Positions 25,461 through 34,435 of a DNA stretch of 64,000 nt are shown in pieces. A program made the position numbers and the translations under genes. Source of the DNA: CAVSRC01 sp963785065 (lineage in GTDB: Bacteria; Pseudomonadota; Alphaproteobacteria; Rhizobiales; Kaistiaceae); the NCBI GenBank assembly GCA_963785065.1, contig CAWATX010000002.1:1426001-1490000 (forward strand). The letters are read 5' to 3'. The notes beneath the pieces are model-generated. The model searched no databases and had not been told where the DNA came from. It saw nothing but the letters and a program-made list of their open reading frames with translations. The first letter of the stretch is position 1; each line of letters starts with the position of its first letter.

Positions 25461-28400
25461 GTGCATTGTGCTTCGCTGGCGCTGGGCGATGCTGTAGAGG
25501 GTCGGGTCGTGTTTGAGTGCGGGGGAGTCCAGTTCGGCGCTTTCAAGGGGCTGAAACGCCATTTTCCGGCGCTTCGGCATCTTTTTGTCGCGGCTGCCCT
25601 TGCCTTCCTGACGCTGATTGTCTTGACGCCCGGTCAAACGGCGTGGGCAGCAACCTGCGGCAACAGCGTCACCGGCCTCAACAACCAGGCCTCGGGCAAT
25701 GATTGCGGCAACGTCGTCACCGGCGACAACAATCAGGCGTTCGGCGACAACGTCGGCAACCACGTCGATGGCAGCGACAACCAGGCGCAGGGTCTTGATT
25801 CTGGCAACTACGTGACCGGCGACAGCAACCAGGCGGTTGGCTCGAACGCGGGCAATACGGTTGACGGCTCCAACAACCAGGCGGTCGGCACGGACGTGGG
25901 CGATACGGTTGGCGGCTCCAACAACCAGGCGGTCGGCACGAACGCGGGCAATACGGTCACCGGCTCCAACAACCAGGCGTTGGGTGATGATGCCGGCAAC
26001 GTCGTTACCGGCGACAACAACCAGGCATCTGGCAATGACGTCGGCAACCATGTCGGCGGCAACGAAAACCAGGCGCAGGGCCTTCGGTCTGGCAATTACG
26101 TGACCGGCGACAACAACCAGGCCTCGGGAACCGACGCAGGAGACAGCGTCACCGGCAGCAACAACCAGGCGGTCGGTTCGAACGTGGGCAATACGGTTGG
26201 CGGCAGCAACAATCAGGCAGTTGGCACGAACGCGGGCAATACGGTCGACGGCTCCAACAACCAGGCGATAGGCGACACCGCCGGGAACAATGTCACCGGC
26301 TCCAACAATCAGGCGTCGGGTGATGATGCCGGCAACGTCGTCACCGGCGACAACAATCAGGCATCTGGCAATGACGTCGGCAACCATGTCGGCGGCAACG
26401 AAAACCAGGCGCAGGGCCTTCGGTCTGGCAATTACGTGACCGGCGACAACAACCAGGCCTCGGGAACCGACGCAGGAGATAGCGTCACCGGCAGCAACAA
26501 CCAGGCGGTTGGTTCGAACGTGGGCAATACGGTTGGCGGCAGCAACAATCAGGCAGTTGGCACGAACGCGGGCAACACGGTCACCGGCTCCAACAATCAG
26601 GCGTCGGGTGATGATGCCGGCAACGTCGTCACCGGCTCCAACAATCAGGCATCTGGCAATGACGTCGGCAACCATGTCGACGGCAGCGAAAACCAGGCGC
26701 AGGGCCTTCGGTCTGGCAATTACGTGACCGGCGACAACAACCAGGCCTCGGGAACCGACGCAGGAGACAGCGTCACCGGCAGCAACAACCAGGCGGTCGG
26801 CACGAACGCGGGCAATACGGTCGACGGCTCCAACAACCAGGCGATAGGCAATGCCGCCGGGAACAATGTCACCGGCTCCAACAATCAGGCGTCGGGTGAT
26901 GATGCCGGCAACGTCGTCACCGGCGACAACAATCAGGCATCTGGCAATGACGTCGGCAACCATGTCGGCGGCAACGAAAACCAGGCGCAGGGCCTTCGGT
27001 CTGGCAATTACGTGACCGGCGACAACAACCAGGCCTCGGGAACCGACGCAGGAGATAGCGTCACCGGCAGCAACAACCAGGCGGTTGGTTCGAACGTGGG
27101 CAATACGGTTGGCGGCAGCAACAATCAGGCAGTTGGCACGAACGCGGGCAATACGGTCGACGGCTCCAACAATCAGGCGTCGGGTGATGATGCCGGCAAC
27201 GTCGTTACCGGCGACAACAATCAGGCATCTGGCAATGACGTCGGCAACCATGTCGACGGCAGCGAAAACCAGGCGCAGGGCCTTCGGTCTGGCAATTACG
27301 TGACCGGCGACAACAACCAGGCCTCGGGAACCGACGCAGGAGACGGCGTCACCGGCGATAACAACCAGGCGGTCGGCTCGAACGTGGGCAATACGGTTGG
27401 CGGCAGCAACAATCAGGCAGTTGGCACGAACGCGGGCAATACGGTCGACGGCTCCAACAACCAGGCGATCGGCACGGACGTAGGCAATACGGTTGGCGGC
27501 AGCAACAACCAGGCGGTCGGCACGAACGCGGGCAACACGGTCACCGGCTCCAACAACCTGGCATCCGGCACGAATGCGGGCAACACGGTCAGCGGCTCCA
27601 ACAACCTGGCGATAGGCAATGCCGCCGGGAACAATGTGACTGGCGACAACAATCAGGCGTCGGGTGACACGGTTGGAGGCAACGTCACCGGCGACAACAA
27701 CGTGGCCTCGGGGGTCAATTCGGGCAACACGGTCAACGGCTCCAACAACCAGGCTTCGGGTGATACCGTTGGGAGTGGCGTCACCGGCTCCAACAACCTG
27801 GCATCCGGCACGAACGCGGGCAACACGGTCGACGGCTCCAACAACCTGGCGATAGGCGACACCGTCGGGAACAATGTGACCGGCTCCAACAACCTGGCCA
27901 CGGGGATCGATTCGGGAAGCGACGTTTCAGGCTCCAACAACCTGGCGATAGGTGACACCGTCGGGAGCAGTGTCACCGGCGACAACAACCGGGCCTCGGG
28001 GATCAATTCGGGCAACACGGTCAACGGCAGCGGCAACCAGGCATTTGGCAACAACGTCGGGCAGACCGTCACCGGCGACTATAATCAGGCTTCGGGCGTC
28101 GACTCGGGCGATACGGTCAACGGCTCCAACAACCTGGCGGCAGGCGACACCGTCGGGAACAATGTAACCGGCTCCAACAACCAGGCCACGGGGATCGATT
28201 CGGGAAGCGACGTCGTCGGCGACAACAATCAGGCGTCGGGTGACACCGTTGGGGGCAGCGTAAACGGCTCCAATAACCAGGCTTCAGGAACCGACACGGG
28301 AAACACCGTCACCGGCGACAACAATCAGGCGTCGGGTGACACCGTTGGGGGCAGCGTAAACGGCTCCAATAACCAGGCTTCAGGAACCGACACGGGAAAC

Positions 28401-30197
28401 ACCGTCACCGGCGACAACAATCAGGCATCTGGCAACACCGTCGGCAACTATGTCGACGGTAGCGACAACCAGGCGCGTGGTTATCAGTCTGGCAATGACG
28501 TGACCGGCGACAACAACCTGGCCTCCGGCACGAGCGTCGGCAATGCGGTTGACGGCAGCGGCAACCGCGCTGCCGGCCTGGACTCCGGCAACTACGTATC
28601 CGGTCAGAACAATGAGGCAGGCGGGGAGTCGTCCGGCAGCTACGTAACCGGTACTGACAATCAGGCGAACGGTTTCAATTCCGGCAATGTCGTTACCGGG
28701 ATCAACAATCAGGCGAACGGGTATGAGGTCGGCAACATTGTCGACGGCACCGACAACCAGGCGCGCGGCTTTCTGTCTGGCAACGCCGTGACCGGCGCCA
28801 ACAATCGGGCTGATGGGACCTACACTGGCAACAACGTTTACGGGAACGACAACCTGGCTGCCGGTCTGAACTCCGGCAATGACGTTATCGGCGAAAACAA
28901 CCTGGCCTCCGGCACGAGCGTCGGCAATGCGGTCGACGGCAGCGGCAACCGCGCTGCCGGCCTGGACTCCGGCAACTACGTATCCGGTCAGAACAATGAG
29001 GCAGGCGGGGAGTCGTCCGGCAGCTACGTAACCGGTACTGACAATCAGGCGAACGGTTTCAATTCCGGCAATGTCGTTACCGGGATCAACAATCAGGCGA
29101 ACGGGTATGAGGTCGGCAACATTGTCGACGGCACCGACAACCAGGCGCGCGGCTTTCTGTCTGGCAACTTCGTGACCGGCGCCAACAATCGGGCTGATGG
29201 GACCTACACTGGCAACAACGTTTACGGGAACGACAACCTGGCTGCCGGTCTGAACTCCGGCAATGACGTTATCGGCGAAAACAACCAGGCGAGCGGCACC
29301 AATTGCGGCAACGGCAATGGCCTCGATATCGGTTACGACAATCACGCGATGGGCCGCGACTGCGGCAACAACGTTCTCGGGGTCAACAATCAGGCGTCCG
29401 GCACTCAGGTTGGCAATGGCGTGACGGGCAACGACAACCAGGCGCGGGGTTATCAGTCGGGCAACGACGTCTACGGCTACGACAACCAGGCTTCGGGCAC
29501 GAATGCTGGCAATCGCGTGACGGGATCTGACAACGTTGCCTTCGGCAACAACTCCGGCAACGACGTCTTCGGGTACAACAACGTTGCCCTGGGTACAGGC
29601 GCCGGGAACGGCGCCTCCAACCCGGCCGGCTTCTATGACACCATCGCAATTGGCACCAACGCTCAAGCGCCGGCGACTTATGGGATCGCAATGGGCCGCA
29701 ACACTGTCGTGCAGATGCCGGGCGGCGTCGCCATCGGTACCGACTCCAGCGGAGCCGGGGCGGTGTCGACGCAGGTCAACCAGATTGTGCTCGGTACGCA
29801 GTTGCATACCTATACGACGCCGGGAATAACATCGGACCTCAGCCGCGCGCGCCAGTCCGGGCCACTGGAACTCGTGACGTCGGATGCTGCCGGCAACCTC
29901 GGCACCGATAACGGAATGTTCACCAAGACTCTGGACGAGCATGCGTCGGGCATTGCGCTGGCGATGTCGATGCACAATCCAGATCTGGTTGGACCGGAGA
30001 CATTTGGCGTCGCAGCGAATTGGGGCACGTTCGGCGATGCCTTTGGCGTGAGCCTTTCAGCCATGGGCGTGTTCGCCCATGACGTGTTTGCCGAAGGCGA
30101 CAGGTTGGCGTTTTCCGGCGGGTTCGGCGTGGGATTGCCCTATGGCGGCGGCAGCGCCGTCGGCGGAGCGCACATCGGCTTGCAGTGGACGCGTTAG
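25461..30197 (+). CDS. Giant trimeric-autotransporter-like adhesin
   Basis: A 1578-residue surface protein. It has an extended type-V-like signal region (about residues 1-63, hydrophobic core HLFVAAALAFLTLIVLT, cleavage near AWA-AT). A stalk/head of about 82 copies of a 16-residue repeat (consensus GNxVxGxNNxAxGxxx) fills residues 67 to about 1381. YadA-head-like segments follow (IAIGTNA, IAMGRNT, VAIGTDSSG), then a C-terminal YadA-type anchor (GIALAMSMHNP, FGVAANWGTFGDAFGVSLSA, LQWTR end). YadA relatives trimerise through the anchor barrel and bind host or abiotic surfaces. The GTG at 25461 is the annotated start; GTG at 25509 is an alternative. Base composition is more AT-rich than neighbours. 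Confidence 0.85.
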   Translation: MHCASLALGDAVEGRVVFECGGVQFGAFKGLKRHFPALRHLFVAAALAFLTLIVLTPGQTAWAATCGNSVTGLNNQASGNDCGNVVTGDNNQAFGDNVGNHVDGSDNQAQGLDSGNYVTGDSNQAVGSNAGNTVDGSNNQAVGTDVGDTVGGSNNQAVGTNAGNTVTGSNNQALGDDAGNVVTGDNNQASGNDVGNHVGGNENQAQGLRSGNYVTGDNNQASGTDAGDSVTGSNNQAVGSNVGNTVGGSNNQAVGTNAGNTVDGSNNQAIGDTAGNNVTGSNNQASGDDAGNVVTGDNNQASGNDVGNHVGGNENQAQGLRSGNYVTGDNNQASGTDAGDSVTGSNNQAVGSNVGNTVGGSNNQAVGTNAGNTVTGSNNQASGDDAGNVVTGSNNQASGNDVGNHVDGSENQAQGLRSGNYVTGDNNQASGTDAGDSVTGSNNQAVGTNAGNTVDGSNNQAIGNAAGNNVTGSNNQASGDDAGNVVTGDNNQASGNDVGNHVGGNENQAQGLRSGNYVTGDNNQASGTDAGDSVTGSNNQAVGSNVGNTVGGSNNQAVGTNAGNTVDGSNNQASGDDAGNVVTGDNNQASGNDVGNHVDGSENQAQGLRSGNYVTGDNNQASGTDAGDGVTGDNNQAVGSNVGNTVGGSNNQAVGTNAGNTVDGSNNQAIGTDVGNTVGGSNNQAVGTNAGNTVTGSNNLASGTNAGNTVSGSNNLAIGNAAGNNVTGDNNQASGDTVGGNVTGDNNVASGVNSGNTVNGSNNQASGDTVGSGVTGSNNLASGTNAGNTVDGSNNLAIGDTVGNNVTGSNNLATGIDSGSDVSGSNNLAIGDTVGSSVTGDNNRASGINSGNTVNGSGNQAFGNNVGQTVTGDYNQASGVDSGDTVNGSNNLAAGDTVGNNVTGSNNQATGIDSGSDVVGDNNQASGDTVGGSVNGSNNQASGTDTGNTVTGDNNQASGDTVGGSVNGSNNQASGTDTGNTVTGDNNQASGNTVGNYVDGSDNQARGYQSGNDVTGDNNLASGTSVGNAVDGSGNRAAGLDSGNYVSGQNNEAGGESSGSYVTGTDNQANGFNSGNVVTGINNQANGYEVGNIVDGTDNQARGFLSGNAVTGANNRADGTYTGNNVYGNDNLAAGLNSGNDVIGENNLASGTSVGNAVDGSGNRAAGLDSGNYVSGQNNEAGGESSGSYVTGTDNQANGFNSGNVVTGINNQANGYEVGNIVDGTDNQARGFLSGNFVTGANNRADGTYTGNNVYGNDNLAAGLNSGNDVIGENNQASGTNCGNGNGLDIGYDNHAMGRDCGNNVLGVNNQASGTQVGNGVTGNDNQARGYQSGNDVYGYDNQASGTNAGNRVTGSDNVAFGNNSGNDVFGYNNVALGTGAGNGASNPAGFYDTIAIGTNAQAPATYGIAMGRNTVVQMPGGVAIGTDSSGAGAVSTQVNQIVLGTQLHTYTTPGITSDLSRARQSGPLELVTSDAAGNLGTDNGMFTKTLDEHASGIALAMSMHNPDLVGPETFGVAANWGTFGDAFGVSLSAMGVFAHDVFAEGDRLAFSGGFGVGLPYGGGSAVGGAHIGLQWTR
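26081..27568 (+). repeat. Second-order repeats of six or seven units inside the adhesin
   Basis: The marker CCTTCGGTCTGGCAATTACG recurs at 26081, 26417, 26705, 26993 and 27281. The spacing is 336, 288, 288 and 288 bp, that is 7 or 6 units of 48 bp. Whole blocks have therefore been duplicated recently, on top of the basic repeat. The right-hand boundary of the last block is approximate. Confidence 0.85.
28515..29282 (+). repeat. Tandem 384-bp duplication in the adhesin gene
   Basis: Two copies of an eight-unit block (128 residues, from NNLASGTSVGNAV to NSGNDVIGE) lie head to tail, offset by exactly 384 bp, and are almost identical. One visible difference is Ala to Phe in LSGNxVTG. A shorter exact 96-bp duplication lies just upstream (28231 and 28327). 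Confidence 0.85.
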
Positions 30198-30230
30198 CTT
30201 TGGGCTACGTTTTGAGTAAAGCAGGTCGGC

Positions 30231-31637
30231 ATGTTGCGTGTGGTCAGAGGTGATTCGAACAGTCACCGGCGAGAACCGGAAATGTGGCCTGAACCGTCAC
30301 AGGATGACCGCTGGTCGCCGGAGGAAGAGCCTCGCGAGCCTCGAGGGCCTCAACCGCGTCGTCGTCGCGTGAGCGACCACCGCGACCACCGCCAGGGCAA
30401 CTTGCTGTTCGAGCGGATAGCGTTCAGGGTGGCCATCGCCTTTGCGCTCATATGCGGCGCGGCGGCGCTTTACTTTACCGCGCACAACGGTGGCCTCGAC
30501 AGTTTGGTTGCACGGCGCTCGGGCGAGAAAGCGGCGAAATCCACCGACGCGCTCCCCGCTCCGGCTGCCACCGCGGCGGCGGCACCCCAACAATCGGCAC
30601 CGCCCCGGCCGGCGGGACAGGCCATACCGAACGCCGACGGCCTTGTTATCCTTATCCGCAGTTCGATCATCGCCCTGCAGCAAGCAAATGTGTCAGGCGA
30701 TTACGCGGTCCTTCGTGACATCGGCGCGCCAAGTTTTCAGCAGGTGAACAGCCCTGAAAAGTTGAGCCAGGCTTTTGCCGATCTGCGTGGCCGCAAAATG
30801 GACCTCGCGGAAATCGCGGTCGTGAGCCCACGACTGCCTGCTGAACCCACGATAGATGCGAAAGGGCTCCTGAGACTCACCGGTTTCTTCCCGGCGGCAG
30901 CGGAGCGCGTGAATTTCGAGCTTGCTTTTCAGATGGTTGCTGGGCGCTGGCGCTTGTTCGGAATCGGCGTCCATCTCGCACAGAAATCAGCGGCCAGTCA
31001 GAGCAAAGAGGACGGGAAGTTGGCTGCGGATGTTGCGGGCCAGGTTCCGGACGATGCCAGGTTGGTATCCCTCATTCGTGGTTCGGTCATCTCGCTCAAT
31101 CAAGCGAATTTGACGGGGGACTATTCCGTATTGCGTGGAATCGCCGCTCCTGGATTTCAGAATGCAAACACACCTGACCGTCTCGCTGCGAACTTTGCAA
31201 AATTGAGAGCGCGCCAGCTCGACCTCGCCCCCGTGACAGTGATTGAACCACGGCTGTTTCGTCCTGCAGCAGTGGACGCGCAGGGATTCCTTCGGGTGAC
31301 GGGCTATTTTCCGAGCAGACCAGAACAGGTGAACTTCGATCTTGCCTACCAGTTCGCGGGCGGGCAGTGGCGCCTTTTCGGAATCGGCGTCAATACGAGC
31401 CGCGAAATTGCCGGCAGTCCTGCTGGCGCGCCGACGGCAGGTGCCAACGCCAACAAGCCGACGGCAGGTGCCGACGCCAACAGGCCGACGACAGGTGCAG
31501 ACGCCAACAGGCCGACGGCAGGTGCCGACGCCAACAAGCCAACGGCAGGCGCTGACGCCAACAAGAAGAAGCGCGACGCCGGGAAGGTGACGCCATCGGG
31601 CTCCGGGGAGCCGCCGGTACCCCGGCTTCGGCCATAG
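30231..31637 (+). CDS. Membrane-anchored protein with duplicated domain and Ala/Asn-rich tail
   Basis: A 468-residue protein. It has a charged, Arg/Pro-rich cytoplasmic N terminus, one membrane helix (about residues 64-84), a Pro/Ala linker, then two copies of a ~115-residue domain (about 134-252 and 276-392). These share LVxLIRxSxIxLxQAN, GDYxVLRxIxAPxFQ and GxWRLFGIGVxx. The tail (residues 401-445) is five copies of PTAGADANx. The duplicated fold recalls NTF2-like domains, but that is only an impression. ATG at 30282 is an alternative start. It follows the adhesin by 33 bp and may be co-transcribed. The function is not recognised. Confidence 0.7.
   Translation: MLRVVRGDSNSHRREPEMWPEPSQDDRWSPEEEPREPRGPQPRRRRVSDHRDHRQGNLLFERIAFRVAIAFALICGAAALYFTAHNGGLDSLVARRSGEKAAKSTDALPAPAATAAAAPQQSAPPRPAGQAIPNADGLVILIRSSIIALQQANVSGDYAVLRDIGAPSFQQVNSPEKLSQAFADLRGRKMDLAEIAVVSPRLPAEPTIDAKGLLRLTGFFPAAAERVNFELAFQMVAGRWRLFGIGVHLAQKSAASQSKEDGKLAADVAGQVPDDARLVSLIRGSVISLNQANLTGDYSVLRGIAAPGFQNANTPDRLAANFAKLRARQLDLAPVTVIEPRLFRPAAVDAQGFLRVTGYFPSRPEQVNFDLAYQFAGGQWRLFGIGVNTSREIAGSPAGAPTAGANANKPTAGADANRPTTGADANRPTAGADANKPTAGADANKKKRDAGKVTPSGSGEPPVPRLRP
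31431..31565 (+). repeat. Five 27-bp repeats encoding PTAGADANx
   Basis: Five in-frame 27-bp units, nearly identical at DNA level, near the 3' end of the duplicated-domain gene. They encode a nine-residue Ala/Gly/Asp/Asn repeat that is probably disordered. Confidence 0.9.
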
Positions 31638-31820
31638 TAATCGAGATGTTTGGCCCCTTTATTCTCGTGTATTGAAGTCGTCCGACCTGAGATTTTGAAG
31701 TGGAAGACGCGATTTCCGGATGTGGCGCATCGCGCCATTAATTCCAGGCTTGCTCTCAGGTGGGGGCAGGCCTGGCGTGGGGCTCTGGCGACCGTGTCGT
31801 CGGCTAACTATCTGAAATAA

Positions 31821-32162
31821 TGGCGCGCTTCGAAGGAGAGACTTCGAACTGGCCAAAGGCCGCAAGCGCGGCCCGGGCTTTCGCCTGCCCCCGCGGAGCC
31901 GGTGAGCGCAGCGAACCTGGCGTGAGCGAGATATTGGCACGCTTCGAAGGAGAGACTTCGAACGCGCCAAAGGCCGCAAGCGCGGCCCGGGCTTTCGCCC
32001 GCCCCCGCGGAGCCGGTGAGGGCAGCGAACCTGGCGTGAGCGAGATATTGGCACGCTTCGAAGGAGAGACTTCGAACGCGCCAAAGGCCGCAAGCGCGGC
32101 CCGGGCTTTCGCCCGCCCCCGCGGAGCCGGTGAGCGCAGCGAACCTGGCGTGAGCGAGATAA
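31821..32162. repeat. Three 114-bp tandem repeats abutting tRNA-Arg
   Basis: Units start at TGG 31821, 31935 and 32049, exactly 114 bp apart, and the next 114-bp step lands on the TGG (32163) that encodes the tRNA's 3' CCA. Each unit opens with TGGCxCGCTTCGAAGGAGAG and contains CTTCGAA, then GC-rich hairpins (GGCCGC-aagc-GCGGCC; CGGGC-tttc-GCCCG). The open frames across them are repeat artefacts. They lie downstream of the tRNA in its own transcription direction. Confidence 0.88.
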
Positions 32163-32239
<77 letters not shown>

Positions 32240-32267
32240 CACGCCTGCGGCCGCGGCCGCACCGGGT

Positions 32268-32296
32268 TTGATAGCCCAACGGCGCGCCCATCACAA
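32268..32296 (-). promoter_or_regulatory. Putative promoter of tRNA-Arg
   Basis: On the minus strand TTGTGA and TATCAA are separated by exactly 17 nt, ending 28 nt upstream of the tRNA 5' end. It is a fair sigma-70-type match in an otherwise GC-rich stretch. Confidence 0.45.
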
Positions 32297-32493
32297 CACG
32301 ATCGCAGGTCCCCGGCGGCCGCCCGGCGTTGAAAGACGCCGGCACTGCCGCTTTTGCGGGCAATCGTGCCGCCACCGCTTGACGCGGACGATTTTCCTGA
32401 AACAAGGTAACGACTTGCGCCGCCGGTGCGGTGCATACATGCAAGCGACGACCGTAGACTGTCAATTCTGGGACGCAAACGAGGGGAGCGCCC

Positions 32494-34374
32494 TTGCCGA
32501 TGAGCCGTTCGGGGCCGCTTGCGCGGCGTGTATGTGTGGGCCTGACCGGGCTCGTTCTGGCCTTTGTGGTCAGCACGCCGGCGTTCGCCTCGGAAGGCGC
32601 CATGCCGGCCCTGGTGCACGACATCGGCATCGGCCTGCTTCTATCCGGCATTCTGGCGATCCTGTTCGCCCGCCTGCACCTGCCGGCGATCGCCGGCTAC
32701 ATCCTCGCCGGCGTCGTCGCCGGGCCGCTGGCCCTCGGCCTGGTCACCGATCCGGACAACATCAACACCATCGCCCAGCTCGGTTTCGTCCTCCTCCTCT
32801 TCGTCATCGGCCTGGAGATGGACCTCGGCAAGATCATCGGCAGCGGCCGCGCCATCCTGTTGACCGGCCTGTTGTCCTATCCGCTGATCGCCATCTTCGG
32901 TTTCGTCATCGCCCAACTGCTGCTCTTTGTCGGCCTCGGCAGCATCATCGGTCGGGGGCTCGGCCCCCTCTATATCGGCGTCGTCATCGCCGCCTCGTCC
33001 ACCCTGCTGGTCGTCAAGCTGTTCCAGGAGGCCTTCGAGCTCGACACCGTGCCTGGCCGCGTGGCGCTCGGCCTGCTCGTCTTCGAGGACCTCTGGTCGA
33101 TCGTCGTCATCATCCTGCAGCCCAGCCTGCACGAGCCGCACGTCCTGCCGATCCTCGCCTCCTTCGTCGGCATCGGCCTGCTCGCGGTGCTCGCCACCGT
33201 CGTCGCCCGCACCGTCATCCCCATCGGCTTCCGCTGGATCGCCAAGGTGCCCGAGATCATCCTGGTCGGCGCCATCTGCTGGTGCTTCGCCATCGTCTTC
33301 GCTGGCGCCAATTTCGATTTCGTCACCGAGAAGCTGTTCGGCATGCAGATGCACCTCAACGTTGGCTCGGGCATGGGTGCGCTGATCGCCGGCGCCACCA
33401 TCGCCAGCCATCCCTATTCGACCGAGATCGTCACCAAGGTCGGCGTGGTGAAGGACTTCTTCGTCACCCTGTTCTTCGTCGGCCTCGGCCTCGGCATCCC
33501 CGAGCCGAGCGGCCCGGGGGTACTGCTCCTGGCGGTCGCCATCGCCATTGCCGCCATCGCTGCGCGCCAGCTCGTCCTATTTCCGCTGCTCTATTTCAAC
33601 GGCGTCGACCAGCGCAACGCCGAGGTCACCTCGGTGCGCATCGCCCAGATCTCCGAGTTCAGCCTGGTCATCGCCTTCCTCGGCACCGATCTCGGCCACC
33701 TGTCGAAGGACCTGTCGAGCGCCATCATCTTCGCCTTCGTGCTGACCGCGATCGCCACCACGCCGCTCTACCGCTCCGCCTACAAGATCCATGCGGCCGT
33801 GGCGCCGATGCTGCGTGCGCTCGGCTTCAAGGACCCGCCGGCCGCCGCTGCGCAGGAGGAGGATGCCTACCGCCTCGCCATCCTCGGTTTCCACCGCGTC
33901 GCCTCGTCACTGCTCTACGATATCGCCCGCAACGACCCGGACCTTGCCGCCAAGACGCTGGTGGTCGACTTCAACGTCGCCCTCCACGACCGCATCCGCG
34001 CCGTCGGGGCGCATGTCAAATACGGCGACCTCGCCAATCCCGAGACGTTGCACCATGCCGGCGTCGACAAGGCCGAAGTGGTGGTGCTGACCGTGCCGGA
34101 CGACCTCCTGCGCGGCATCGACAACCGCAAGCTGGTCGAGAATGTCCGACGCATCAATCCGCAGGCGCTCATCATCGCCAATGCGGTGTCCTTCCCCGAT
34201 TGCCAGGCGATCTACGAGGCCGGCGCCAACTACGTCTTCCTGTCGCGGCTGGATACCGCACGCGAGCTCGGCACGGCGGTCGGCGAGGCGCTGAACGGCA
34301 ATCTGGCGCCCTATCGCACGGCCCGCGAGACCGAGGACGGCAAGCCGGCCACCCGCCAGGAAGTGCTGCGCTAG
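32494..34374 (+). CDS. CPA2-family cation:proton antiporter with RCK domain
   Basis: A 626-residue KefB/KefC-like transporter. A possible leader (TPAFASEG near residue 30) precedes about twelve membrane helices of the Na+/H+ exchanger fold (LHLPAIAGYILAGVVAGPLA, LGFVLLLFVIGLEMDLGKI, IAQISEFSLVIAFLG). A cytoplasmic TrkA-N/RCK domain follows (about 455-575, YRLAILGFHRVA to VVLTVPDD). The usual GxGxxG nucleotide loop is degenerate (GFHRVA), so NAD(H) control may differ. It would exchange K+ or Na+ for H+; the ion is not clear. A glutathione-gated KefC role cannot be assumed. Confidence 0.87.
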   Translation: MPMSRSGPLARRVCVGLTGLVLAFVVSTPAFASEGAMPALVHDIGIGLLLSGILAILFARLHLPAIAGYILAGVVAGPLALGLVTDPDNINTIAQLGFVLLLFVIGLEMDLGKIIGSGRAILLTGLLSYPLIAIFGFVIAQLLLFVGLGSIIGRGLGPLYIGVVIAASSTLLVVKLFQEAFELDTVPGRVALGLLVFEDLWSIVVIILQPSLHEPHVLPILASFVGIGLLAVLATVVARTVIPIGFRWIAKVPEIILVGAICWCFAIVFAGANFDFVTEKLFGMQMHLNVGSGMGALIAGATIASHPYSTEIVTKVGVVKDFFVTLFFVGLGLGIPEPSGPGVLLLAVAIAIAAIAARQLVLFPLLYFNGVDQRNAEVTSVRIAQISEFSLVIAFLGTDLGHLSKDLSSAIIFAFVLTAIATTPLYRSAYKIHAAVAPMLRALGFKDPPAAAAQEEDAYRLAILGFHRVASSLLYDIARNDPDLAAKTLVVDFNVALHDRIRAVGAHVKYGDLANPETLHHAGVDKAEVVVLTVPDDLLRGIDNRKLVENVRRINPQALIIANAVSFPDCQAIYEAGANYVFLSRLDTARELGTAVGEALNGNLAPYRTARETEDGKPATRQEVLR

Positions 34375-34435
34375 GCTCGCGCGCCAGCGCCGGACTCCGT
34401 GCTGTTGGGCCCGGCGGAGCCGGGCAGCGAAGGAC

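Larger units (their letters stand above)
25659..29603 (+). repeat. About 82 tandem 48-bp units in the adhesin gene
   Basis: The units are 48 bp, except one of 57 bp (around 29307-29363, reading GNGNGLDIGYDNHAMGRDC). The distance 25659 to 29556 equals 80 x 48 + 57. Each unit encodes GNxVxGxNNxAxGxxx. Many are near-identical at DNA level, so copy number could change by recombination or slippage. Confidence 0.93.

Noticed and set aside
25299..27251. 650-codon open frame on the minus strand inside the adhesin gene
   Set aside because: It consists of the reverse of the 48-bp repeats (VVAGxxIAxxxxR); the lack of stops is a by-product of the repetitive codons. No start signal or homology. The adhesin frame on the plus strand has a signal peptide and anchor.
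25659..29603. CRISPR array
   Set aside because: Repeats are contiguous 48-bp coding units without unique spacers.
28380..29975. 531-codon minus-strand frame
   Set aside because: The same artefact of the adhesin repeats on the other strand.
34410..34425. Terminator between the antiporter and SDR genes
   Set aside because: CCCGGC-GGA-GCCGGG is a short hairpin without a T-run; too weak to call.
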